From assembly GCF_018919165.1 (NCBI RefSeq), contig NZ_JAHLQM010000017.1, positions 1-54,775 of the forward strand: DNA of 54,775 bases, written 5' to 3'. Origin of the DNA: Amphibacillus sp. MSJ-3. Lineage in GTDB: Bacteria > Bacillota > Bacilli > Bacillales > Amphibacillaceae. Within the stretch, counting starts at the first letter, position 1. The number at the start of each line of letters is the position of its first letter. The notes under the pieces are model-generated. The model made no database searches, was not told the DNA's origin, and saw only the letters and a list, made by a program, of their open reading frames with translations. Positions 44,629 to 54,775 of the stretch are shown here, one piece after another. A program made the translations under genes and the position numbers.

Positions 44629-46791
44629 ATGAAGCGAATCTATACAGTCAGTCTTTTTATCCTCATTATGATAACTATACTTACTCCAATTACCAAAGCT
44701 CATGCGAACAACCAGACCTATCGCCTCTTGCTTGAATTACATACATCAGCTTCAGAATTTGAACAGGAAGTAATTCGTGATTTTCCTAATGTCACTGTCT
44801 TAGAACGCTTTGATACTTTATTAAATGGAATTGCACTTGAAGGAAAAATGACCCAACTCGAACGCATTACCGAACATGAGGACATTAAGCAGGCTTATCC
44901 GATTATGACATATTCCGTAACGCCAGAGAAGCTCAAATTAATCGAGACATCAGATCTACCCTTACAAAAAAATGACGGGCAATTAAGCTATACCGGAAAA
45001 GGCATTAAAATTGGAGTGATTGATACAGGAATCGATTATACCCACCCAGATCTTGAGAAAAACTATCGAGGAGGCTATGACTTAGTTGATTTTGACGATG
45101 ATCCGATGGAAACAACCCCCGAGCAAGGCATGCCAACAATTCACGGTACCCATGTAGCAGGAATTATCGCAGCTAATGGCGCCCATCAAGGAATTGCGCC
45201 AGATGCAGAGATTTACGGTTACCGAGCACTGGGACCGGGAGGAAGTGGAACATCGATCCAAGTGATCGCTGCCTTAGAAAAAGCAGTCGAAGATGGAATG
45301 GATATTATTAATCTTTCATTAGGAAACAACGTCAATGGCCCAGACTACCCGACAAGTATCGCAGTTAACCGCGCCATCGAACATGGCATCTCAGTAGTTA
45401 TCGCAAACGGAAATTCAGGCCCAGACGATTGGACAGTTGGCTCACCGGCAACCGCGACAGATGCCATATCCGTAGGAGCCTCAACACAAGCCTATCAAGA
45501 ACCATTTCTCATCGAACCGATTAAAAATAAAACAATTCCACTAGATCCAATTACAAATGCAATGGAATGGAATCTAAATCGAGACTATCCTATTATATCA
45601 GGCGTCTTAGGCACCGAACCCCTACCAGATGCAACAGGGAAAATCGTACTTTTTCAACGAGGTGAAATCCCCTTTCAAGAAAAAATTACCCAGGCCAAGA
45701 AGGCGAATGCCCAAGCAGTGCTGATCTATAATGATAGCGATGCTCCAATTGAAGCAGGAATAGAATCCACAATAGACATCCCAGCTGCATTTATCAAGCG
45801 CGAGGATGGAGAATGGTTACTCGCACAACTTCAGCATCAACCCAAGCTGTGGTTGAGCACGTCCTATCAGCATCATGATAACGATGTAGCCTCTTTTAGT
45901 TCACGAGGCCCTGTTACGTCTAATTGGCAAATAAAACCGGAAATTATTGCGCCAGGTGTGGACATTATTAGCACCGTGCCAGAAGGTTATGCAAGTTTAC
46001 AAGGGACAAGCATGGCTGCACCCTATGTTGCTGGTGCGCTTGCTGTCTTAAAACAAGCACATCCAGATTGGACACCTGGACAATTGAAGGCCGCCTTACT
46101 AACACAAACAGATTTTCTACCAAATCAGGAACCCATTGACCAAGGCATGGGACAAGTGAATGTACAAGCTGCTCTTGATACACCAATTATTATAGAAAAT
46201 TCATTATTAAATTTAGGTTGGATGGAAGATAAAATTGAACATCGAACACATCGATTAAAGTTAACAAACATATCCGATCAGCCTGTAAAGATTCAATTCA
46301 AACGACCACTGATTGAAACAGGGATAAGATGGACATTACCTAAAACAAAGACGATCGCACCAAATCAAACAAGTGAACTTGATCTTTCATTAACAGTCAG
46401 GCCAGACCAGCTAACAGACGGTATCCATCAGAATTATTTGGAAATGACTATAGATGAACAAATTTTTCAATTACCTTATTTATTTGTTAATCAAACAGCA
46501 TCATTTCCCAAAGTAGCCGGATTTGAAATGGAACCTAGCTTAAAAGAAGAACAAATATATCATCTTCGCCTTCAACTAGCAGAAGCAAGCGAACGCGTCA
46601 CAATTGATCTATATGATCCGGTAACTTTCACCTATTTAGGCCAAGTTTTTAATCAAGAACAACTCGAAGCAGGTCTACTAGAAGTCGACCTAGATTTATC
46701 AAAAATTGAACTGAAAGATTTTTATTTGATCAATGTAAGTATTGAAAAAGACCAGCAAACAGACTATTTTCAACAAATATTAAAACCATAA
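44629..46791 (+). CDS. Subtilisin-family serine protease, Vpr-like
   Basis: Secreted S8 protease of 720 residues. Signal peptide about 1-26 (ending AHA), I9-like propeptide to about 105, catalytic D132 (GVIDTGIDYTHPDL), H172 (HGTHVAGII), oxyanion Asn in VIANGNSG, and S461 (GTSMAAPYVAG). A PA domain is inserted (about 320-400, GKIVLFQRGEIPFQEKITQA), as in B. subtilis Vpr. The C-terminal part is a beta-sandwich-like region. Slightly shorter than Vpr (about 806). ATG 44629 with AAAAGGAG; the longer frame from 44572 lacks a ribosome site and would delay the signal peptide. Confidence 0.9.
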   Translation: MKRIYTVSLFILIMITILTPITKAHANNQTYRLLLELHTSASEFEQEVIRDFPNVTVLERFDTLLNGIALEGKMTQLERITEHEDIKQAYPIMTYSVTPEKLKLIETSDLPLQKNDGQLSYTGKGIKIGVIDTGIDYTHPDLEKNYRGGYDLVDFDDDPMETTPEQGMPTIHGTHVAGIIAANGAHQGIAPDAEIYGYRALGPGGSGTSIQVIAALEKAVEDGMDIINLSLGNNVNGPDYPTSIAVNRAIEHGISVVIANGNSGPDDWTVGSPATATDAISVGASTQAYQEPFLIEPIKNKTIPLDPITNAMEWNLNRDYPIISGVLGTEPLPDATGKIVLFQRGEIPFQEKITQAKKANAQAVLIYNDSDAPIEAGIESTIDIPAAFIKREDGEWLLAQLQHQPKLWLSTSYQHHDNDVASFSSRGPVTSNWQIKPEIIAPGVDIISTVPEGYASLQGTSMAAPYVAGALAVLKQAHPDWTPGQLKAALLTQTDFLPNQEPIDQGMGQVNVQAALDTPIIIENSLLNLGWMEDKIEHRTHRLKLTNISDQPVKIQFKRPLIETGIRWTLPKTKTIAPNQTSELDLSLTVRPDQLTDGIHQNYLEMTIDEQIFQLPYLFVNQTASFPKVAGFEMEPSLKEEQIYHLRLQLAEASERVTIDLYDPVTFTYLGQVFNQEQLEAGLLEVDLDLSKIELKDFYLINVSIEKDQQTDYFQQILKP

Positions 46792-46929
46792 AACAAGATA
46801 AAAACGTAAATATTAAAGCCACAGACCACGATCAAATCGCTTGGTACCAACTTTTGTTATAAAAAAATACGATTGAGTAGATAATCAGATCAAAAAGTAG
46901 TATAATGCGAATAGTGTGGAGGTACCAAG

Positions 46930-47310
46930 ATGGAAGATTATCAAAAAGCCGTTCAACGTCAACGGAAATGGCATTTAAATGTTTTGTTGATCGTGATCAG
47001 TGGTACATTAGTTACACTAGGAAATCGAACATGGCTTGGTTTATTACTAGGAAGTATAGCAAGTTATGCGAATTTATTACTATTACAGCGACAAGTAGAC
47101 CAAATTGGCCAAGTCGCAATAGGAGAAAAAAAGCATGCTATGGCTGGAACAATTTTTAGAATTGGTTCAGCTCTTCTTGTTGTTTATTTAGCAAAATTCA
47201 TCCCGCTAGAAGTTAATTTCTATTCTCTAGTGATTGGCCTTGTACTCAAGGATATCATCATTATGCTTGATGCATTTGTTCAAATCATGAAGAATAGAGC
47301 AACGAATTAG
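46930..47310 (+). CDS. atpI: ATP synthase protein I
   Basis: Small membrane protein at the head of the atp operon that helps c-ring assembly and may aid Mg2+ supply. 126 residues with four hydrophobic segments (LNVLLIVISGTLVTLG, WLGLLLGSIASYANLLLL, GSALLVVYLAKFIPL, SLVIGLVLKDIIIMLDAFV). GGAGG lies upstream of the ATG. A TATAAT at 46901-46906 is the likely -10 of the operon promoter. Confidence 0.88.
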   Translation: MEDYQKAVQRQRKWHLNVLLIVISGTLVTLGNRTWLGLLLGSIASYANLLLLQRQVDQIGQVAIGEKKHAMAGTIFRIGSALLVVYLAKFIPLEVNFYSLVIGLVLKDIIIMLDAFVQIMKNRATN

Positions 47311-48549
<1,239 letters not shown>

Positions 48550-48596
48550 TTAAACCAAGGATTCTAATGGTGGTTTAACAGGAAGGAGTGGAGAAG

Positions 48597-49115
48597 GTGA
48601 ATCCCTTTGTATTAGGTGTTGCGGTTGGCGGCCTATATGTAGGAGATATAATCGTTACACTACTAAGCTTTAGTATTTTATTATTTCTTTTAAAACGTTT
48701 TGCTTGGGGACCATTAATTAAAATAATGGAAGAACGTGAGCAACATGTTGCCACAGAACTTGATTCAGCTGAGGAAAGTAGAAAACGTGCTGAAAAATCA
48801 GTCAAAGAAGCTGATGAAAGATTAGAAAAAGCCCGAGCAGAAGCTAAAGAAATTGTAATAAATGCTAAACAATCAGCAACAGGCTTAGAAGAAGAAATTA
48901 TCAGAGAAGCCCGTTCAGTAGCTAAAAAGATGAAGCAAGATGCGGAAGAAGAGGTGGAAATTGAGCGCAAAGAAGTCCTTCAAGAAATGCAAGAAGAAGT
49001 TGCGCAAATCGCCTTCCAAATAGCAATGGATATCATTCAAAAAGAAATGAGTCCAGAGGATCAAAAACGTCTGATAAAAGAACGTCTCAATAATATAGGA
49101 GACGATTGGTCATGA
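48597..49115 (+). CDS. atpF: ATP synthase Fo subunit b
   Basis: Peripheral stalk subunit: one N-terminal membrane helix (DIIVTLLSFSILLFLLKRF) followed by a long charged coiled coil. 172 residues. GTG at 48597 with GGAAGGAG at 8 nt; a GTG at 48588 abuts the ribosome site. The stop overlaps the atpH start (ATGA). Confidence 0.94.
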   Translation: MNPFVLGVAVGGLYVGDIIVTLLSFSILLFLLKRFAWGPLIKIMEEREQHVATELDSAEESRKRAEKSVKEADERLEKARAEAKEIVINAKQSATGLEEEIIREARSVAKKMKQDAEEEVEIERKEVLQEMQEEVAQIAFQIAMDIIQKEMSPEDQKRLIKERLNNIGDDWS

Positions 49116-49657
49116 GAAACAGGTTACAAGCTCGTCGTTATGCCGAAGCCCTCTATGAAATTGCTAGGGAAAACGGACGGGAAGAAGCCATCGGTGAAGA
49201 ATTAAAAATCATTCAAGAAGTTTTCACTGCGGATTCTGAATTAGTTACCTTTTTACAGAACCCAACAAATTGGTTAAAACGGGCTCAGATCATCGAATCA
49301 GTTTTTAAGAGTTTTTCAACAGAAGTAGTTAAAACCTTACTCATAATGGTAGAACATCATGCTGAAGAAAATGTTGAACTTATGGTTGATCATTACCAGG
49401 TTCTTTTCAATCAGGATCGGCAAATAGCGACTGGGGAAATCTTCACAGTTGAACCCTTAGCGCAAGAAGAATTAGCAGATATTGAAATCAGGTTTGCCGA
49501 AAAATTTGGTTGCCAAAACCTAAAATTAAACAATGTAACTGATCCAAACGTACTTGGCGGTTTTAAAATCATCGTGAACCAACAACTATATGATGCATCT
49601 GTTCAAGGACGTATTCAACATATGAAACGTGATTTTGTTCCAATGAATAAAAGATGA
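49112..49657 (+). CDS. atpH: ATP synthase F1 subunit delta
   Basis: Connects the peripheral stalk to the top of F1. 181 residues; [20 protein letters not shown] at the N-terminus and [20 protein letters not shown] at the C-terminus are typical. ATG 49112 overlaps the atpF stop, indicating translational coupling. Confidence 0.94.
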   Translation: MRNRLQARRYAEALYEIARENGREEAIGEELKIIQEVFTADSELVTFLQNPTNWLKRAQIIESVFKSFSTEVVKTLLIMVEHHAEENVELMVDHYQVLFNQDRQIATGEIFTVEPLAQEELADIEIRFAEKFGCQNLKLNNVTDPNVLGGFKIIVNQQLYDASVQGRIQHMKRDFVPMNKR

Positions 49658-49674
49658 TAGGGGGGGACAATGAC

Positions 49675-51183
49675 ATGGACATAAAAGCAGAAGAATTAAG
49701 TGCGCTAATAAAGAAGCAAATTAAATATTATCAAAATGATGATCAAGTTCATGATATTGGAACCGTGATTGAAACGGGTGATGGAATTGCCCAAATCTAT
49801 GGTTTAAATCAAGCCATGTTGGGAGAACTTATCGAGTTTTCAGATGGAACGATGGGATTAGTTCAAAGCTTGAAAGAAGATCAAGTCGGTGCCATCATCT
49901 TAGGGTCGCAACTTTCTATAGTCGAAGGGGATGAAGTTCGACGTACAGGTAAGATTATGGAAGTCCCTGTCGGCGAAGAATTAATCGGTCGAGTCGTTAA
50001 TCCACTTGGTCAACCGATTGATGGACGTGGCCCAATTAAAACTAACAAAACACGTCCAATTGAAGCACCTGCTCCCGGTGTAATGGATAGAAGATCAATT
50101 TATGAACCACTTCAAACAGGAATAAAGGCGATTGATGCACTTGTTCCAATTGGTCGTGGCCAACGGGAATTAATTATTGGTGACCGTCAAACAGGGAAAA
50201 CAACCGTTGCGGTCGACACAATTTTGAATCAAAAAGATCAAGATATGATTTGTATTTACGTCGCCATTGGTCAAAAGGATTCAACGATTAGATCAACTGT
50301 TGAAACATTTCGTAACTATGGCGCATCCGATTATACAATCGTTGTTAATGCTGGAGCCTCATCTCCTTCACCAATGCAATATCTAGCTCCGTATGCCGGA
50401 GTTGCTATGGGCGAAGAGTTCATGTATAACGGCAAGCATGTCTTAGTAATCTATGATGACCTATCTAAGCAAGCGGCGGCTTACCGTGAACTTTCTCTAT
50501 TATTAAAACGCCCACCAGGACGGGAGGCTTTCCCAGGGGATGTATTTTATTTACATTCTCGTCTATTAGAGAGAGCAGCTAAATTAAATGATGAACTTGG
50601 TGGCGGATCATTAACAGCTTTACCTTTTGTTGAAACACAAGCAGGTGATATTTCTGCCTACATCCCAACAAACGTTATTTCGATCACTGATGGGCAAATT
50701 TTCCTACAGTCAGATCTATTTTATGCTGGGGTGCGACCTGCAATTAACCCAGGATTGTCAGTATCACGTGTTGGTGGGTCAGCACAAACTAAAGCAATGA
50801 AGAAAGTAGCAGGAACGTTACGACTAGATTTAGCTTCTTATCGCGAACTAGAGTCCTTTGCACAATTCGGATCAGATCTAGATCGCGCAACACTTACGAA
50901 ATTAAATCGTGGTGAACGGACGATTGAAGTTTTAAAACAAGGCTTGCATCGCCCGATTCCAATGGAGAAACAAGTAATGATCATTTACGCATTAATCAAT
51001 GGCTTCTTAGACGAGATCCCTGTTGAAGATATTATGCGTTTTGAAGCTGAGTTTTTCAATTACTTGGATGGTGCTTATTCAGAGTTACTCGCACAGATTA
51101 GTGAAACAAAAGATTTGGCTGAACCTGAAAAAATGGAAGAAGCGATTAAATCATTCTCAAAACAGTTTATTGTTTCTGCCTAA
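49675..51183 (+). CDS. atpA: ATP synthase F1 subunit alpha
   Basis: Non-catalytic nucleotide-binding subunit. Walker [10 protein letters not shown], the ATP synthase alpha/beta signature [10 protein letters not shown], and the N-terminal barrel domain are present. 502 residues from the ATG at 49675 (AGGGGGGG upstream). Confidence 0.97.
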   Translation: MDIKAEELSALIKKQIKYYQNDDQVHDIGTVIETGDGIAQIYGLNQAMLGELIEFSDGTMGLVQSLKEDQVGAIILGSQLSIVEGDEVRRTGKIMEVPVGEELIGRVVNPLGQPIDGRGPIKTNKTRPIEAPAPGVMDRRSIYEPLQTGIKAIDALVPIGRGQRELIIGDRQTGKTTVAVDTILNQKDQDMICIYVAIGQKDSTIRSTVETFRNYGASDYTIVVNAGASSPSPMQYLAPYAGVAMGEEFMYNGKHVLVIYDDLSKQAAAYRELSLLLKRPPGREAFPGDVFYLHSRLLERAAKLNDELGGGSLTALPFVETQAGDISAYIPTNVISITDGQIFLQSDLFYAGVRPAINPGLSVSRVGGSAQTKAMKKVAGTLRLDLASYRELESFAQFGSDLDRATLTKLNRGERTIEVLKQGLHRPIPMEKQVMIIYALINGFLDEIPVEDIMRFEAEFFNYLDGAYSELLAQISETKDLAEPEKMEEAIKSFSKQFIVSA

Positions 51184-51524
51184 GAGAAGAGATATGATCT
51201 AAGCATTTTACGGAAAGAGAAAGCAAATAATCGTCATTCAGTAGATTTTTCTCGTGTGCGGATTGAATAGGAGCTGAATAATACGGATTCTTTATTAGTA
51301 AGCTTCCCAGATTAGTAAATATTCGATCTTTCCTAAAAGTTTATCGTAGATCTTTTACAACAGATAAGACATAGTAGGGTCGACAATAAGAACACTATGA
51401 AGAATTGACATTAGAAAAGTAGGATATGATTTCGATTCAGCGTTCGGTTTAAGGCATTATGCCTGAGTCGACCTACCTGTCAAGGCAGGATAAAATTGAA
51501 CAACCTCAAAAAGGAGGATGAATG
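51184..51524. other. Unusually long atpA-atpG spacer
   Basis: 341 bp without a gene inside the atp operon; most bacilli have well under 100 bp here. There is no ORF with a ribosome site. GCCTGAGTCGACCTACCTG and CAAGGCAGGAT near 51463-51490 may form a hairpin with AGGCA/TGCCT arms. No T-tailed terminator is visible. Confidence 0.45.
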
Positions 51525-52403
51525 ATGAGTCGTTCATTGAGAGACATACAACAACAAATTCAATCGACTGAAAAAACGAAGCAAATTACTAATGCGATGC
51601 ACATGGTTGCTTCTTCTAAATTAGGAAAATCGGAAACAGCAAACGATGCTTTTATTCAATATGCTGAAAAGATTGACCAAATTGTTCATCATATCGTTGA
51701 CAGTTATGATGATCACAAGCACCCGATTTTAATCCCGCGCAAAGTAAAGAAAACTGCGTATTTCGTCATTACTTCCGATCGGGGTTTAGCGGGTCCTTTC
51801 AATAGCCATGTGTTACGTCGTTTAGAAGAACTAATTGTCGAGCGCCATCAATCAAAGGAAGAGTACACCATTATTGTAATTGGGAAAATAGGGCGAGATT
51901 ATTTTAAAAATCGTCAAATGCCTGTTTTACGAGCGGTAACAGATTTACCAGATCGCCCATATTTTAGTGACCTAGAAGACTTAACTTTTGAAACGGTTCA
52001 ACATTTTATTGATGGGGAATTCGATCAATTAGAGCTAATTTATAATTATTTTGTCACTGCAATGAGTCAAGAAGTAAAGGTAAAGAAAGTCTTACCCTTA
52101 ATTACTGAAGAAGAAGTGGCAGATATTCAAAAACCAAAGCACAGTGAGTTTATTTTTGAACCTAATGAAGAACAAATTTTGAATGCATTATTACCACAGT
52201 ATGCAGAAAGTTTAATTTATGATGCATTTCTTGAAAGTAAAGCGAGCGAAAATGCATCGCGGATGAATGCAATGAGAAGTGCAACAGACAATGCCGATGA
52301 AATGATATCCGATTTGAGATTACAATATAATCGAGCTCGTCAGGCAAAAATAACCCAAGAACTAACTGAGATTATTAGTGGATCAAGTGCAAGTGAAGCT
52401 TAG
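51525..52403 (+). CDS. atpG: ATP synthase F1 subunit gamma
   Basis: Central rotor shaft. SLRDIQQQIQSTEKTKQITN at the N-terminus and ASRMNAMRSATDNADEMISD at the C-terminus are the conserved coiled-coil ends; FVITSDRGLAGPFNS is the central fold. About 292 residues. Two adjacent ATG codons (51522, 51525) follow AAAGGAGGATGA; the second has better spacing. Confidence 0.96.
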   Translation: MSRSLRDIQQQIQSTEKTKQITNAMHMVASSKLGKSETANDAFIQYAEKIDQIVHHIVDSYDDHKHPILIPRKVKKTAYFVITSDRGLAGPFNSHVLRRLEELIVERHQSKEEYTIIVIGKIGRDYFKNRQMPVLRAVTDLPDRPYFSDLEDLTFETVQHFIDGEFDQLELIYNYFVTAMSQEVKVKKVLPLITEEEVADIQKPKHSEFIFEPNEEQILNALLPQYAESLIYDAFLESKASENASRMNAMRSATDNADEMISDLRLQYNRARQAKITQELTEIISGSSASEA

Positions 52404-52480
52404 GAAACGATCAACCATTGAGTAGTTAGAATTTGGTGAATTTGAAATAGGAGTACGAGGATACACATTAATCGGTATAG

Positions 52481-53887
<1,407 letters not shown>

Positions 53888-53915
53888 ATTGGCGCTAGTA
53901 AGGAGGAAGGGTTAA

Positions 53916-54323
<408 letters not shown>

Positions 54324-54331
54324 GATAAAAA

Positions 54332-54370
54332 TACTTTAACAAAGCTTTTAGCTATGTTAAAGTTTTTTTA
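54332..54370 (+). terminator. Rho-independent terminator of the atp operon
   Basis: ACTTTAACA pairs with TGTTAAAGT, followed by TTTTTTT. Confidence 0.85.
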
Positions 54371-54775
54371 TAAATAAAATTTATTTCCAACAAGTGGTTG
54401 TATTCAATACATATGATCTGTTTCCGTAAAGCAGCCATAAACACAGTCAACTAATTTACTAAAGTAGGATAAGGTGAATTTTCACTCGGGTTGGGTTTTT
54501 CCAAGCTTTCACCGAGTATCATATGAACAGATCAAGCTTCTGTTGGCTGGCCATCCTTTACTGATCATCCGATGTTTTTCCTTGGATGATTGAAGTATCA
54601 CTTTATCAGGAAATTCTACATCAAACGATAATATTTCCCGGGAAATCACAAAAATTCGTATTGTCAAAAGTTTCTTAGTAAACCTTGATTTTTGGTTGAT
54701 TTCATGCCATTAAACATTAAAAAACTTGCCACCCCCTTAGATTTAGGGTATTAGTGAGGTAACCACACACACAAA
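54371..54775. other. Gene-free right end of the window
   Basis: No credible ORF. GATTGAAGTATCACTTTATC at 54588-54607 is close to the right end of the MITE-like family, so a decayed copy may end there. CACTCGG/CCGAGT arms (54483-54517) enclose a T-rich loop. Confidence 0.35.

Overview
The window reads as about 55 kb of chromosome from a low-GC, endospore-forming Bacillaceae bacterium. Sporulation and germination genes (gerQ, cwlJ, pbpG, spo0F, spoIIR) are present. The gene order ywdI, cwlJ-gerQ, pta, lipL, ywfO, ywgA, ywhD, pbpG, ywiB, argS, rpoE, pyrG, spo0F, fba, murA, rho, rpmE, tdk, prfA, prmC, spoIIR, ywlB, ywlC, mntP, ywlE, rpiB, glyA, upp, atpIBEFHAGDC follows the Bacillus subtilis ywd-to-atp region. 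The c-subunit of the ATP synthase resembles those of alkaliphilic bacilli, so an alkaliphilic or halophilic relative such as Amphibacillus is possible. No species can be fixed from this sequence alone.

Layout. 1-3.6 kb: the 3' end of a group II intron at the left edge, recQ and a permease, both on the minus strand. 3.8-14 kb: cell-envelope, germination and metabolic genes, with an IS1182 transposase remnant and copies of a dispersed repeat. 14-27.7 kb: ywiB-argS, a serine hydrolase, a decayed gene, a P-loop kinase-like gene, then rpoE, pyrG (with a recognisable CTP-sensing leader), spo0F, fba, murA and rho. 27.8-29.4 kb: a cassette made of a NERD-domain gene followed at once by about 30 tandem 20-bp units, inserted between rho and rpmE. 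29.5-39.7 kb: conserved housekeeping genes up to upp. 39.8-46.8 kb: an accessory island holding two more tandem arrays of a second sequence type, secreted and small membrane proteins, IS21 and IS256 remnants, a second NERD gene and a Vpr-like protease. 46.9-54.3 kb: the complete F1Fo ATP synthase operon, with two unusually long internal spacers.

The most interesting signal is the pairing of NERD genes with tandem arrays. Two paralogous proteins (PD-(D/E)XK-like NERD domain, zinc ribbon, probable helix-turn-helix) have their catalytic and zinc residues at identical positions. Each gene has an array beginning within 4 bp (27829-28794) or about 25-35 bp (43534-44490) of its stop codon. The array sequences differ, but both are built from alternating half-units of about 20 bp carrying a TGCTC core, which places one core per two DNA helical turns. 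A third, orphan array downstream of upp has the second sequence type. I know of no description of this arrangement; that it is a functional system is inference. A second dispersed repeat family, MITE-like with a variable number of internal 28-bp units, has about five recognisable copies in the window.
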